Source of the DNA: Planctomycetia bacterium
Lineage (GTDB): Bacteria; Planctomycetota; Planctomycetia; Pirellulales; JALHLM01
Direction: 5' to 3'
DNA length: 45,257 nucleotides
Assembly: GCA_034440135.1 (NCBI GenBank)
Contig: JAWXBP010000082.1
Span: forward strand, 1 to 45,257
Under the pieces are notes generated by a model, which was given only the letters and a program-made list of their open reading frames with translations, was not told where the DNA came from and ran no database searches. Of this stretch, positions 10,323 to 20,142 are shown piece by piece. The stretch's first letter is position 1, and the number at the start of each line of letters is the position of its first letter. Position numbers and translations under genes: made by a program.

Positions 10323-12041
10323 GTGCGTTGGTCTCAGACGTTGATCCCGACCCTCAAGGAATTGCCCGAGGGGGCCGAAATCCCCAGCCATGTGTTGATG
10401 CTCCGCGCCGGCTTGATTGGCCAGGTGATGGCGGGCGCGTATACCTATTTGCCGCTCGGGCTGCGGGCGCTCAAGAAAGCGGAGCGGATTGTGCGCGAGG
10501 AGATGGACCGCGCCGGGGCCGTCGAGTTGCTGATGTCGGCGCTCACGCCGATTCAACTCTGGGAACGCACCGGTCGCGTGGCCGCGTTCGGCAACGTGCT
10601 GATCAACTTCAAGCTCAACCGCGCTGGCCGGCAAGTGCATGTCGCGCTCGGGCCGACGCACGAAGAGGTCGTCACCGATCTCGTGGCCAAACACGTCTCC
10701 AGCTATCGGCAACTGCCGCTCACGCTGTATCAGATTCAAACCAAGTTCCGCAACGAGGAACGCCCGCGGTTCGGCATTCTGCGGACCAGCGAGTTCCTGA
10801 TGAAGGACGCCTATAGCTTCGACACCTCGGTCGAGGGGCTCAACGCTAGCTACGACAAGATGTACGCGGCATATTGCCGGATCTTCGAGCGCTGCGGCTT
10901 GCAGTATCTGCCGGTTGAGGCCGAGAGCGGACCCATCGGCGGCGACGCCAGCCACGAGTTCATGGTCGTCGCCGACAACGGCGAAGATCGCGTCGTCCAT
11001 TGTGCTTCGTGCGGATACGCCGCCAACTTGGAACGGGCGGACACCGGCGATCGCACCGTGAAAGCCGAGCCGGGCGATTTGAAGCCGCTCACGAAACTCG
11101 ATACGCCCGGCACGACCAGCATCGAGCAAGTCAGCAAGCTCTTGAAATGCAAGCCGCGGCAGATGATCAAGACGATGATCTACGAAGCCGACGGGCAACC
11201 CGTCGCGGTGTTGCTGCGCGGCGACCATGAGGCGAACGAAGGGAAAATTCGCCGGGCACTCGGCGCGAAATCGGTCGAACTTGCCACGCCGGAGGTGATT
11301 CAACGCGTGACCGGCGCTCCGGTTGGATTCGCCGGGCCAGTAGGCTTGGAGATTCCACGCTGGGCCGACCACGATGTCGCCGCGCTGCGCAATGCGGTCG
11401 TCGGCGGCAATGAGCAGGACAAGCACTACGTCGGCGCGAATCTGACGCGCGACTACACCGTCGATCACTTTGCGGACTTGCGCAACGCGGACGCCGACGA
11501 TCCCTGCCCGAAGTGTGCCGGCAAGCTGGCTTTGCGCCATGCGATCGAAGTCGGGCACGTGTTCAAGCTCGGCACGAAATACAGTGATGCCCTCGAAGCG
11601 CGGTTCTCCGACGAGAAGGAACAGCTTCGCACGATCATCATGGGGTGCTACGGCATCGGCGTGAACCGCATCATCGCCGCGCTGATCGAAACGCAGCACG
11701 ACGCCGATGGCATTATCTGGCCGATGGCGCTCGCGCCGTACGAAGTGCTGATCTGCCCGATCAAGGCCTCCGACCCCGAAGTGATGAAAGTCGCCGAGCA
11801 ACTGCACGATGAACTTCTTGCCCAGGGCGTCGACGTGTTGCTGGACGATCGCGATCAGCGCCCGGGTGTGAAGTTCAAAGACGGCGATCTGGTCGGCATT
11901 CCGCTGCGTGTTGTAATTGGCGATCGCGGCCTCAAGGACGGGCAACTCGAATTAAAATGGCGCACGAAAAAAGAAGCCGAAATGCTCCCCCTCGCCGGCG
12001 CAGTCGAAAAGATCGCCTCGTTGGTCGCCGCCGCAAAGTAG
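10323..12041 (+). CDS. proS: Prolyl-tRNA synthetase, bacterial type
   Basis: 572 residues. Class II aminoacyl-tRNA synthetase charging tRNA-Pro. The order is the catalytic N-terminal part with motif 2 ([10 protein letters not shown], about 141-150), the YbaK-like editing insertion (about 225-385) that identifies the bacterial type, motif 3 (GCYGIGVNR, about 441-449) and the anticodon-binding domain from about 470. The start is GTG 10323, behind AAAGGA with 9-base spacing; an ATG at 10313 is in another frame. The gene is divergent from vapBC. A strong hairpin follows 33 bases after the stop. Confidence 0.97.
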   Translation: MRWSQTLIPTLKELPEGAEIPSHVLMLRAGLIGQVMAGAYTYLPLGLRALKKAERIVREEMDRAGAVELLMSALTPIQLWERTGRVAAFGNVLINFKLNRAGRQVHVALGPTHEEVVTDLVAKHVSSYRQLPLTLYQIQTKFRNEERPRFGILRTSEFLMKDAYSFDTSVEGLNASYDKMYAAYCRIFERCGLQYLPVEAESGPIGGDASHEFMVVADNGEDRVVHCASCGYAANLERADTGDRTVKAEPGDLKPLTKLDTPGTTSIEQVSKLLKCKPRQMIKTMIYEADGQPVAVLLRGDHEANEGKIRRALGAKSVELATPEVIQRVTGAPVGFAGPVGLEIPRWADHDVAALRNAVVGGNEQDKHYVGANLTRDYTVDHFADLRNADADDPCPKCAGKLALRHAIEVGHVFKLGTKYSDALEARFSDEKEQLRTIIMGCYGIGVNRIIAALIETQHDADGIIWPMALAPYEVLICPIKASDPEVMKVAEQLHDELLAQGVDVLLDDRDQRPGVKFKDGDLVGIPLRVVIGDRGLKDGQLELKWRTKKEAEMLPLAGAVEKIASLVAAAK

Positions 12042-12073
12042 CGCCGACAAGGCGAAGCCGGCAATTCGCCGAG

Positions 12074-12134
12074 GCATAGTCTCCTTTCGCTCCGCGAAAG
12101 GCCGGGCCTTTCGCGGAGCGAAAGGAGACTATGC
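12074..12134. repeat. Perfect 29-bp-arm palindrome with self-complementary arms
   Basis: Arms 12074-12102 and 12106-12134 are perfectly complementary around a 3-base loop. Each arm contains its own 7-base hairpin (CTTTCGC / GCGAAAG), so the element can form one long hairpin or two small ones plus a stem (cruciform). It lies after proS and could stop transcription, though there is no T-tract. It looks like a mobile or dispersed REP-type palindrome. Confidence 0.85.
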
Positions 12135-12213
12135 TGCAATACTATCGACGCCATTCTTGACCTCCCCGTGATCCCCTCCGTGCCTCCGTGACTCCGTGGT
12201 GAGCCAAATCTCG

Positions 12214-13458
12214 ATGGATCGAAAACTTGGCCTCTTCGCCGGCTACGGCGTTGAGTTGGAATACATGATCGTCGACGCCGAGTCGCTCGACGTGCGACCG
12301 ATCGCCGATCAATTGCTGGCCGCGCAGGCAGGCGAGATCGTCTCGGACGTCGAACTCGGCCCGGTCGCCTGGTCGAACGAGTTGGTCCTGCACGTCATTG
12401 AGCTCAAGACGAACGGGCCGGCGGAATCGCTCGCGGGGTTGGCGGCGCAGTTTCAGGCGTCGGTCCGCAAGATCAACGAACATCTCGCCTCGTTCGGCGC
12501 GCGGTTGATGCCCTCGGCGATGCATCCCTGGATGAACCCCGCGACAGAGACGCGACTCTGGCCGCACGATTACAACGCGGTGTACGAAGCGTTTGATCGG
12601 ATATTCGGCTGCCCGGGCCACGGCTGGTCGAACTTGCAAAGCGTGCATGTGAACCTGCCGTTCGCCAATGACGAGGAGTTCGGGCGATTGCACGCGGCGA
12701 TTCGCGTGTTGCTGCCGATTCTGCCGGCGCTTTCGGCCAGCTCTCCGATCGTCGAATGCCGCAACAGCGGGTTTCTGGATTATCGCCTGGAGGCCTATCG
12801 CACGAACGCGGCCAAGATTCCGTCGATTTCCGGCGCGGTAGTGCCCGAGCCGGCGTTCACCGAGGCCGAGTACGATCGCCAGATTTTTCAGCGCATCTAC
12901 GCCGACATCGCACCGCACGATCCAGAGGGAATTCTACGCGACGAGTTTCTGAATGCGCGCGGGGCGATCGCGCGATTCTCGCGTGGCGCGATCGAAATCC
13001 GCGTGTTGGATATCGCCGAATGCCCGGCCGCTGATTTGGCGGTCGTGAAACTGATCGTCGCCGTGCTCAAGGCATTGGTAGACGAGCGTTGGTCGTCGCA
13101 GGCCGAGCAGCAGGCCGTCGCGACCGCGCCACTTGCCGAATTGCTGCGGAGCGTCGCGCAAGCAGGAGATCAGGCTCGGATCGCGATGCCGGGTTATGCC
13201 CCATTGTTCGGGTTGCCGGAGCAGGAAGGACTGACGGCTGGCGAAGTTTGGCACGCATTGGCGGAGCGCACGAATGTCCGCGAACAGCTCGATGCGCCGG
13301 TGCGTGAGGCGCTGGAGACGATCCTCAATGGGGGCCCCTTGGCGCGGCGCATCTTGCGAGCAACGGGTGAAACTCCGTCGCGCGGCCGACTCGCGGACGT
13401 GTATGGCCGACTGTGCGACAACCTAGCGACCGGTGAGATGTTCGATGGCGATGTTTGA
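12214..13458 (+). CDS. GCS2-family carboxylate-amine ligase (YbdK-like)
   Basis: 414 residues from ATG 12214; GTG codons at 12196 and 12199 are alternatives, and GGTGAG lies 11 bases before the ATG. The family (glutamate-cysteine ligase type 2) joins a carboxylate to an amine with ATP. Visible are the start GVELEYMIVD with the metal-binding ExE, VIELKTNGP, a WSNLQSVHVNLPF active-site strand and the RGAIEIRVLDIAE segment. The substrate is unknown; YbdK has only weak gamma-glutamylcysteine activity. The stop overlaps the next gene, an N-formylglutamate amidohydrolase-like gene, so the two are likely coupled in one pathway of amide formation and cleavage. Confidence 0.88.
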   Translation: MDRKLGLFAGYGVELEYMIVDAESLDVRPIADQLLAAQAGEIVSDVELGPVAWSNELVLHVIELKTNGPAESLAGLAAQFQASVRKINEHLASFGARLMPSAMHPWMNPATETRLWPHDYNAVYEAFDRIFGCPGHGWSNLQSVHVNLPFANDEEFGRLHAAIRVLLPILPALSASSPIVECRNSGFLDYRLEAYRTNAAKIPSISGAVVPEPAFTEAEYDRQIFQRIYADIAPHDPEGILRDEFLNARGAIARFSRGAIEIRVLDIAECPAADLAVVKLIVAVLKALVDERWSSQAEQQAVATAPLAELLRSVAQAGDQARIAMPGYAPLFGLPEQEGLTAGEVWHALAERTNVREQLDAPVREALETILNGGPLARRILRATGETPSRGRLADVYGRLCDNLATGEMFDGDV

Positions 13459-14152
13459 TTCCGTGGTCGTCACCTGCGAGCACGGCGGGAACGAGGTTCC
13501 GAAGGAGTTCGCCGCGCTGTTCGCCGGGCACGAGGAGTTGCTAAGCACGCATCGTGGCTATGATCCCGGCGCGCTGGAATTGGCGCGCCGCTTCGCGAAA
13601 GTCGGCAACTGGCCGCTGCACTTCTCGACGACGACTCGACTGCTCTGCGATTTGAATCGCACGTTCCGCAAGGAAGGGCATTTATCGGAGATCACGGAAT
13701 CGCTTGACGAGGGCACGGTCGACGCGTTGGTCTGGGCTTATTTCGAGCCCTATCGCACGGCGGTGGAAAAGGAGATCCGTGACCTGGTGCATGACGAGCG
13801 GCGGGTGCTGCACTTATCGGTGCATAGTTTCACGCCGGTGCTCGATGGCGAAGTGCGCAACGCGGATATCGGCTTGCTGTATGATCCGAAGTCGCCGACG
13901 GAAGTCGCGTTTTGCGACGCCTGGCATGCGGCGCTCAACGCCGCGCGGCCGGATCTCGCGGTGCGGCGGAACTATCCGTACCTCGGTACGACCGACGGAT
14001 TCACGACCACGCTGCGAACGATCCACGAGCCAGAACAATACGCCGGCGTCGAACTCGAAGTAAATCAACGTTGGCCGCTCGAAGCGGACAACGCCTGGCA
14101 AGAACTTCAGGCTGTCCTCGTCGCCACTTTCCAATTGGCCCTCAACTCCTGA
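13445..14152 (+). CDS. N-formylglutamate amidohydrolase-like (FGase) protein
   Basis: 235 residues. The FGase family hydrolyses formyl-glutamate or related amides with a metal. The conserved features are CEHGGNEVP near the start, DLNRTF (about 66-71) and the VHSFTP strand (about 130). The start ATG at 13445 follows GGTGAG at 7-base spacing; ATG 13451 and GTG 13433 are alternatives. It overlaps the end of the GCS2-type ligase by 14 bases. The pairing suggests a small peptide or amide pathway rather than histidine degradation, because no hut genes are present. Confidence 0.85.
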   Translation: MAMFDSVVVTCEHGGNEVPKEFAALFAGHEELLSTHRGYDPGALELARRFAKVGNWPLHFSTTTRLLCDLNRTFRKEGHLSEITESLDEGTVDALVWAYFEPYRTAVEKEIRDLVHDERRVLHLSVHSFTPVLDGEVRNADIGLLYDPKSPTEVAFCDAWHAALNAARPDLAVRRNYPYLGTTDGFTTTLRTIHEPEQYAGVELEVNQRWPLEADNAWQELQAVLVATFQLALNS

Positions 14153-14188
14153 TTATCTCCTCTGCTCCTCTACTCCTCCCTCCCTCCC

Positions 14189-15076
14189 TCACTTCGCCTT
14201 CTTCGGTTTCGCCGCCGTCTTCGCTTCCGTCGGCAGCAGTTCCTCATTGAAGCGCGTGGTGTAGTGCATGCTGCTGGCGTCGCCCTGGAAACCGACGATG
14301 TTTTTGTCGATGTCGGTTTGTTGCCAGACCAGGCGGCCGGCGGCGATATCGAAGCGGACGGTGCCGGACGTGTCGCGCTGAATGAGTTGCGCATCAATCG
14401 CCGGATCGCTGTTCGGCGTGAGCCATTGTGTTTCCACGCGAATGGTTGCCAGGTTGTTCGCCACCGATTCGAGCGTGTAGAGCTGCTGCGCCTTGATGCG
14501 CTTCATGCCGCCGTCTTTGGCAGCGACGTCGATCTCGAACGGCTGCCTCCAGGTTCCTCCGACGGTGACGGCCTGTTCCGGCAAGAGCATCGCCATTTGG
14601 CCTTTCTCGGCGTTGGGCTGCGATTGCTTTTCCTCGCGCTTGATGACTTCCCCGCGAGCGTCGAGCGTGGCCACGGTGAGCGGCACTCCGACTGCTTTCG
14701 CGACGTCGCCGAAGCCCGGCGGTGATGACTTGTCGGTGCGGCTATCGAAGCGCTCTTCTTCGCGGTCGCTCATTTGCTGGCGCATGTCGACATAGTCAAC
14801 CGAATGCACGAAGGAGAACTTGCCGTCGGGTTGGACGGCGGTGATTTTCCACCGCTTCGTGGAAATGCTGGTCGTGTCGGCGGTCTGCGTGCTGCCGGAA
14901 ACCGTGGTTCGCACCCGGGCGCGATGCTCGACCTTCCAGACGAGGTTCTCGCCTACCTGGAACTTGTAGCGCAAGGTGTAGGCCTCGCCGGCGCCTGGCT
15001 CAGCCGATGAGGCAGCATTTGCCCAAGCCAGACTCGTCGCCAGCGCAACCCAAATCATCCAAGGGGCACGGCCCAT
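14189..15076 (-). CDS. Secreted protein of unknown function (possibly DUF6263)
   Basis: 295 residues with a signal peptide (1-25, MGRAPWMIWVAL...SSA). The mature protein is beta-rich with a repeated pattern of long strands, the segment LPEQAVTVGGTW (about 185) and a Lys/Ala-rich tail (AKTAAKPKKAK). It resembles DUF6263 proteins of planctomycetes by recollection; no enzyme motif is visible. The ATG directly begins the signal peptide and follows AAAGGA; the long upstream open stretch in this frame is non-coding in composition. It has a good promoter of its own. Confidence 0.7.
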   Translation of the reverse strand: MGRAPWMIWVALATSLAWANAASSAEPGAGEAYTLRYKFQVGENLVWKVEHRARVRTTVSGSTQTADTTSISTKRWKITAVQPDGKFSFVHSVDYVDMRQQMSDREEERFDSRTDKSSPPGFGDVAKAVGVPLTVATLDARGEVIKREEKQSQPNAEKGQMAMLLPEQAVTVGGTWRQPFEIDVAAKDGGMKRIKAQQLYTLESVANNLATIRVETQWLTPNSDPAIDAQLIQRDTSGTVRFDIAAGRLVWQQTDIDKNIVGFQGDASSMHYTTRFNEELLPTEAKTAAKPKKAK

Positions 15077-15115
15077 AAGCGCATCCTTTCGCCAGAAGTC
15101 CGGATTTCGGCGGGG

Positions 15116-15144
15116 AATATAGCTCGGCCGGCGACGGGGGTCAA
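15116..15144 (-). promoter_or_regulatory. Sigma-70-type promoter for the secreted protein gene
   Basis: On the minus strand TTGACC (15144-15139), a 17-base spacer and TATATT (15121-15116). The predicted start is near 15109, about 33 bases before the ATG at 15076. Confidence 0.65.
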
Positions 15145-15301
15145 CGCAAGCTGGGGCGTTCGCGGCGTGGGCCTCGCAATTCCGAACCCTCCCGAAGGCT
15201 AATAACCGCCGTTGGCCCCGTCGCTGGAAATGCCGTTTACGCGTCCGCCCTATCCGGCTGGGACGCCGGCGGCGCGAACCGCGTCCCACAATAGGAGGCG
15301 T

Positions 15302-16504
15302 TTAGAATCGCAAGATGAAGTCCGCGTAGAAGCGGTCTTCGAGAATGTCGTCGCGTTGCGTCAGCGGGAACTCCCAGCCGGCGCCGATTTCGACGTTGCG
15401 GTAGGGCTTCAGCTTGCTGCCGACGCAGCAGGAGACGATATCGTTGCCGGCCACATTCGTGCTACCGAGGTTCATCAGGTCCAGGCCTTCAAAACCGTCC
15501 GTGCCGAGGTCGCCGTTGCCGCTGCGGAGCCAATGAAACCAATTGAATTCCACCAGGCCGTACACCATGTTGGTGAACTGGTAGTCGAAGTGATTCGACC
15601 AGTACGCCATTTGGCTGCGATCGGTGTGGTTCGTCGGGATGCGGACGCCGGCGCCGGAAATCCAGTGCGTGCGGCAGCCAAATTGCTTTCCGCCGGTCAG
15701 GAAGAAGTGGAATTCGCCGTCGCCGCCCCCTTGGAAGACTTCGTGGCGGCCCATGTCGATCTCGTACACCATCCCCGTCGACAGCAGGAACTTGCGTTCC
15801 GGGTTGCGGAACACGGTGTACTTCAACCCCGCAGCCACGTCGGCCCAGCCCTCGACATGTCCGGTTCCCGGCGAATCGAGCTCGATATAGCCGTCCTTGG
15901 TGGCGATGAGCGACAAACGATCGGTCAATCGCGCGCGGAGCTGCATGGCGTAGTAGTTAACGTCGCCGCCACGCAACACCGGGGCGCTGTCCGGAATGAT
16001 ATGATGGGCGTAGATCAACCGCGCTTCCGACAACTGCCGCGGGTCTTCGAAGAACAGCGGATTGCTGATTGGGCTGATGAAATCGTTGAAGCAGTAGTCC
16101 GTGCGGGAAACCAAGCCCAACAGCTTTTCGCTCGCGCAGCCGCAACCGTCCCAGCAGCCTGGCGGGCAACATGCCGTGTACGACAGCAGCGGCGAGCAGC
16201 AGTCCCCGCAGCCGCAACACGAGTCGCACGATCCGCAGTTGCTCCCCTCGGATGCGTATTCCGATGAGATCGCTTCCGTGTCAATGTCCGGCGCCGGCTC
16301 CGCGGTTTGCTCGTCCGATGCGACCGTGTGCCCGTCCTGGCCCTCCAACGGATAAAGCGATGCCGACACTGGTTGTGCCGAGAGGCATGCCGCGATCAAA
16401 CAGAGGCCGTAAATTCGCCTAGCTTGCTTTCGGAGCGGTCCGGAGGTTTGACTAAACTGGGCGACGTGGCTCAATTCAGTAAGACAGCGAAGGTGCGGAA
16501 TCAA
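15302..16504 (-). CDS. Cys-rich outer-membrane-type beta protein
   Basis: 400 residues from a TTG at 16504; another TTG at 16474 is possible and no strong ribosome site decides between them. A hydrophobic signal stretch lies at about 31-48 (ending VSA). Residues 90-123 hold 12 cysteines in CxxC/CC patterns, a style seen in planctomycete surface proteins. From about 165 the sequence alternates aromatic beta strands with Gly/Asp turns and ends in a Phe (ILRF), as in outer-membrane barrels. Function is unknown; a barrel whose Cys-rich segment is disulfide-linked or metal-binding is an inference. Confidence 0.7.
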   Translation of the reverse strand: MIPHLRCLTELSHVAQFSQTSGPLRKQARRIYGLCLIAACLSAQPVSASLYPLEGQDGHTVASDEQTAEPAPDIDTEAISSEYASEGSNCGSCDSCCGCGDCCSPLLSYTACCPPGCWDGCGCASEKLLGLVSRTDYCFNDFISPISNPLFFEDPRQLSEARLIYAHHIIPDSAPVLRGGDVNYYAMQLRARLTDRLSLIATKDGYIELDSPGTGHVEGWADVAAGLKYTVFRNPERKFLLSTGMVYEIDMGRHEVFQGGGDGEFHFFLTGGKQFGCRTHWISGAGVRIPTNHTDRSQMAYWSNHFDYQFTNMVYGLVEFNWFHWLRSGNGDLGTDGFEGLDLMNLGSTNVAGNDIVSCCVGSKLKPYRNVEIGAGWEFPLTQRDDILEDRFYADFILRF

Positions 16505-16810
16505 CTCTGCTTTCGGTCAAAACACGGCCATCGCACCACTTGCGGTTGCCCACGGCTCACCCGATTGCCCAGTCCGCAAATTGCGCTTTCACGAAACGGA
16601 CGAGTCGAAATCCAGACCTCGAAAAGTGCTCAATCCTAGTGATGAATGGGATCACAAGGGTCTTGCCTGGCGTGCGGTCGCCTGATCGAACACCAACTGT
16701 TCAGAGCGGAGCTCTTGTGAGCGGTTTCTCCCCCAAACCGGCAGGGTGCGGTAGAATTCTGTCAGTCTGCCTAACGTGATTTTTTGAGCGCACCTGATCC
16801 CCGCGACGCC
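16505..16810. other. Intergenic region before the GGDEF gene
   Basis: About 300 bases between two divergent genes. It contains a TAGAAT hexamer at 16752-16757 on the plus strand, a possible -10 for the GGDEF gene, without a recognisable -35. No protein-like reading or RNA fold was seen. Confidence 0.4.
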
Positions 16811-17761
16811 ATGACGACGCCCCTGCCGGACGCACAACCCGAAGACGCGCTTGCACCGGACGAGTTTCTTCCGGTGCGCGCGACGACGGTAGTGCCCGGG
16901 TCGCCCATGGATGACTGCCTGCGGGCCGCCTTTGAATTCAGTGCGTCGCCAATGTTGGTGGTACGCGCAGCGGATGGGCATGTCTTGACGACAAATGTCC
17001 GCCTGCGGGAGTGGATGGCAACCGCCTCGCCGCGCGCTTCCTGCCACGCGATCGAAGAATTCCTGACGAACGAATCATGGCTCGAACTGCGACGGCTCCC
17101 GACCGACCTGACTGGGCTCCCGCGCACGACTTCCGTACGGTTACGTTCGTCCGATCAAGGAATTCCTGAAATAGCCGTGTCCGTGCATCGTCATGGCGAG
17201 CCCGGCGATGAAGCGTTGCTGATCGTATTTCCGGCGACCTTCGATGTGATCGTGCCGCCGCCAGCCAACGATGTCGATCCGTTGACTGGCCTGACAAATC
17301 GCAATGAATTCGATCGACGGCTCAAGCTGGCCATCGAACGCGTTCAGCGCGAGGGCCGCCCGCACTTTGCGCTGCTGTTCATCGATCTCGACGCGTTTAA
17401 GCCGGTCAACGATCAATTCGGCCACGCCGTGGGGGACCGCGTGTTGGCCGCTGTCGCTCGACGACTGGCGGCCGGCGTGCGACCGGGTGACGTGCTCTCG
17501 CGCCGCGGCGGTGATGAGTTCACCGTCCTCGTGGATTCGATCGACGAGGCCGGCGAGGCCCGGCGCATTGCCGAACGACTTTGGTCGCGCGCGATGGAGC
17601 CGTTCGAGGTCGACGGCCATTTCCTGCATGTCGGCGCCAGCATCGGATTTGTGCTGGGAGATGGTACGATCGACAACCCCGCGGCCATGATCGAAGCGGC
17701 GGATCGGGCGATGTACGCCGCGAAGCGCGCCGGACGGCCGATGGTTCACTCCGTCAAGTAG
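16811..17761 (+). CDS. GGDEF diguanylate cyclase with N-terminal PAS-like domain
   Basis: 316 residues from ATG 16811; a TTG at 16784 would add nine. The N-terminal part (about 35-140) looks like a PAS-type sensor. The C-terminal GGDEF domain starts at DPLTGLTNR and has an intact GGDEF active site (233-237), with the inhibitory I-site RPGD at 224-227, five residues before it, so c-di-GMP feedback is likely. It would make c-di-GMP from GTP in the cytoplasm. The next gene, a UDP-glucuronate decarboxylase, starts 16 bases after the stop. That suggests c-di-GMP control near polysaccharide precursor synthesis. Confidence 0.92.
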   Translation: MTTPLPDAQPEDALAPDEFLPVRATTVVPGSPMDDCLRAAFEFSASPMLVVRAADGHVLTTNVRLREWMATASPRASCHAIEEFLTNESWLELRRLPTDLTGLPRTTSVRLRSSDQGIPEIAVSVHRHGEPGDEALLIVFPATFDVIVPPPANDVDPLTGLTNRNEFDRRLKLAIERVQREGRPHFALLFIDLDAFKPVNDQFGHAVGDRVLAAVARRLAAGVRPGDVLSRRGGDEFTVLVDSIDEAGEARRIAERLWSRAMEPFEVDGHFLHVGASIGFVLGDGTIDNPAAMIEAADRAMYAAKRAGRPMVHSVK

Positions 17762-17777
17762 AGGATTTCGCAGCAAT

Positions 17778-18731
17778 ATGCCTCCTGCTTCGCGACGCGT
17801 GTTGGTGACCGGCGGCGCCGGCTTTCTCGGGTCGCATCTTTGCGACCGCTTGATCGCCGACGGTCACGAGGTGCTGTGCCTCGACAACTTCTTTACCGGC
17901 TGCAAAGAAAACGTCGTCCACTTGCTGGGGAATCCTCGCTTCGAGTTGATTCGGCACGACGTCGTGGAGCCGATCTTGCTCGAAGTCGAATGGGTCTTCA
18001 ATCTCGCATGCCCGGCGTCACCCATTCACTATCAACACAACCCCATCAAGACGATCAAGACCTCGGTCGTCGGTGCGATCAACATGCTGGGCCTGGCCAA
18101 ACGGGTCGGCGCACGCATCTTGCAAGCCAGCACCAGCGAGGTCTACGGCGACCCCGAGATGCATCCGCAGCACGAATCGTATTGGGGACGTGTGAATCCG
18201 ATCGGCATCCGCGCCTGTTACGACGAGGGGAAACGCTGCGCCGAGGCGTTGTTCATGGACTACCACCGCAGCAATCGCGTCGACACGCGCATCGCGAGGA
18301 TCTTCAACACGTATGGTCCGCGGATGGCGTTCGACGACGGCCGCGTGGTGAGCAACTTCATCCGCCAGGCGCTGTTGGGAGAACCGCTCACCATCTACGG
18401 CGACGGCAGCCAGACGCGATCGTTCTGCTACGTCGACGACCTAGTAGACGGGCTCGTCAAGTTGATGGACTATGATGGCGGCGACTGCCACGAACCGCAC
18501 AACTTGGGAAATCCCGTCGAATTCACGATGCTGCAACTCGCGGAAATGGTGCGAGACCGCATTCAACCGGGCCTGGCGATTGAGCGTCGGCAGCTGCCGC
18601 AAGACGATCCCAAACAACGTCGCCCCGACATCGGCCGCGCCGAACAGCATCTCGGCTGGCATCCAAGCATCGGTTTGGAAGCAGGCATCACAGCGACGAT
18701 CGCCGAATTTCGACAACGCGTACCTAAGTAA
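17778..18731 (+). CDS. UDP-glucuronate decarboxylase (UDP-xylose synthase)
   Basis: 317 residues, the usual length of bacterial UXS. An NAD-dependent extended SDR that converts UDP-glucuronate to UDP-xylose in the cytoplasm. The Rossmann motif TGGAGFLGS (11-19), the T119-S-E121 active-site segment (ASTSEVYGD) and the Tyr148-x3-Lys152 pair (YDEGK) are present, and the [13 protein letters not shown] and [10 protein letters not shown] stretches are typical of UXS. It follows the GGDEF gene closely and precedes a phosphohexomutase. Confidence 0.93.
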   Translation: MPPASRRVLVTGGAGFLGSHLCDRLIADGHEVLCLDNFFTGCKENVVHLLGNPRFELIRHDVVEPILLEVEWVFNLACPASPIHYQHNPIKTIKTSVVGAINMLGLAKRVGARILQASTSEVYGDPEMHPQHESYWGRVNPIGIRACYDEGKRCAEALFMDYHRSNRVDTRIARIFNTYGPRMAFDDGRVVSNFIRQALLGEPLTIYGDGSQTRSFCYVDDLVDGLVKLMDYDGGDCHEPHNLGNPVEFTMLQLAEMVRDRIQPGLAIERRQLPQDDPKQRRPDIGRAEQHLGWHPSIGLEAGITATIAEFRQRVPK

Positions 18732-18783
18732 CGTCATCTTCGCCAACCTGCTCATCTTGAACTGAACTCGCGAGTGCCATCAC

Positions 18784-20142
18784 GTGTCCCTGACGAAACT
18801 GACTGCCGAACCGATTATCAGCGTATCCGGATTGCGGGGCGTCATCGGCGAATCACTCGACGGCGATGTGGCGGCCCGGTTCACCGCGGCGTACTTGACG
18901 ACGCTCCCGGACGGGCCCATTGTCGTGACGCGCGACGGCCGCGCGAGCGGTCCCATGTTGGCGGCGGCGATCGAGCAAATGCTGATCCGCCACGGACGCG
19001 TCTGCCTGCAAGCGGACGTGGCCGCCACGCCGACCACGGGCGTCCTAGTGCGTGAGCTCAAGGCGGCCGGCGGCATACAGATTTCCGCCAGCCACAATCC
19101 GCCGCAGTACAACGGGATCAAGCTCTTCTCCGGCGCGGGTCAGGTGATCTCCGCGCAGGATGGCAAGCAAGTCATCGACCAATACCGCGCTCATGCCGCG
19201 CCGGCGATCGCCTCCACGCCGGGCAAAGTGGAGCGCGTTGCCGATCCACATGCCAAGCATCTGGAACTGGTGCTGGACATTGTGGATGTGGCGGCGATTC
19301 GCGCACGGAAGTTCAAAGTGCTGCTCGACGCGAATCACGGGGCCGGCGCCGCCCTCGGCAAGCGATTGCTGGAAGCACTGGGCTGCGACGTGACCGTGCT
19401 GGGAGCGACACCGGACGGACAGTTTGCGCACTTGCCGGAACCGATCGCCGAAAACCTGGCGGGCGTGTTGAAGCACGTGACCGAAATCGGCGCCGACGTC
19501 GGCTTCTGCCAGGACCCCGACGCCGATCGGCTGGCGATCATCGATCGGGACGGTCGCTATCTTGGCGAGGAATACACGCTGGCCCTCTGCGTCGACCATT
19601 GGCTGCGATCCCATCCGGGCCCGGTAGTGACGAACTGTTCCACGAGCCGCATGACAGAGGATCTGGCCAAGAAGTATGGCGTTCCGGCGTTTCGTTCGCC
19701 GGTCGGCGAGGCCAACGTGACCGCAGTGATGAAAGCCCAAGGCGCGGTCATCGGCGGCGAGGGGAGCGGCGGCGCCATTCATCCCCAAGTCGGTTACGTC
19801 CGCGACAGCTTCGTCGGAATGGCGCTTGTCTTGGACGCAATGGCAGCGCGCGAACAATCTGTAGGTGAACTTGCGGACGCCTTGCCGCGCTACGCGATCG
19901 CCAAGACCAAGATGACAATGTCGGCGGACCAATTGCCGACGGCCTTCGCCAAACTTAAGAGCCATTTCAGCGAAGCCAAGGCCGACGAGATGGACGGCCT
20001 CCGATTGGATTTCCCCACCAAATGGCTCCTAGTCCGCGGCAGCAACACAGAACCCATCGTCCGCGCGGTGGCGGAAGCGCCCACGGAACCGGAAGCACAA
20101 GAACTCTGCGCTACGGCGCTCGAAGTACTGCGCCAGTCGTAG
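18784..20142 (+). CDS. glmM: Phosphoglucosamine / phosphomannose mutase
   Basis: 452 residues. Alpha-D-phosphohexomutase moving phosphate between C6 and C1 of glucosamine or mannose/glucose. The phospho-serine loop reads SASHNPPQYNG (Ser103), the Mg-binding loop DPDADR lies near 244-249, the sugar-binding loop is GEGSGG, and the phosphate-binding loop is RGSNTEP near the C-terminus. Start GTG at 18784. Close GlmM and ManB relatives share these motifs, so the substrate is not certain; the glmM name is provisional. The stop codon lies inside the left arm of the repeat at 20138-20218. Confidence 0.85.
   Translation: MSLTKLTAEPIISVSGLRGVIGESLDGDVAARFTAAYLTTLPDGPIVVTRDGRASGPMLAAAIEQMLIRHGRVCLQADVAATPTTGVLVRELKAAGGIQISASHNPPQYNGIKLFSGAGQVISAQDGKQVIDQYRAHAAPAIASTPGKVERVADPHAKHLELVLDIVDVAAIRARKFKVLLDANHGAGAALGKRLLEALGCDVTVLGATPDGQFAHLPEPIAENLAGVLKHVTEIGADVGFCQDPDADRLAIIDRDGRYLGEEYTLALCVDHWLRSHPGPVVTNCSTSRMTEDLAKKYGVPAFRSPVGEANVTAVMKAQGAVIGGEGSGGAIHPQVGYVRDSFVGMALVLDAMAAREQSVGELADALPRYAIAKTKMTMSADQLPTAFAKLKSHFSEAKADEMDGLRLDFPTKWLLVRGSNTEPIVRAVAEAPTEPEAQELCATALEVLRQS

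Noticed and set aside
10209-11945. Long minus-strand open frame opposite proS
   Set aside because: It is the reverse reading of a clear prolyl-tRNA synthetase, with His/Arg/Val-rich text and no family motifs.
12176-12198. Three CTCCGTG copies before the GCS2-type gene
   Set aside because: A short direct repeat that overlaps the possible GTG starts; too small to call a regulatory element.
15212-16267. Plus-strand open frame opposite the Cys-rich protein gene
   Set aside because: The minus reading has a signal peptide and barrel pattern; this one has none.
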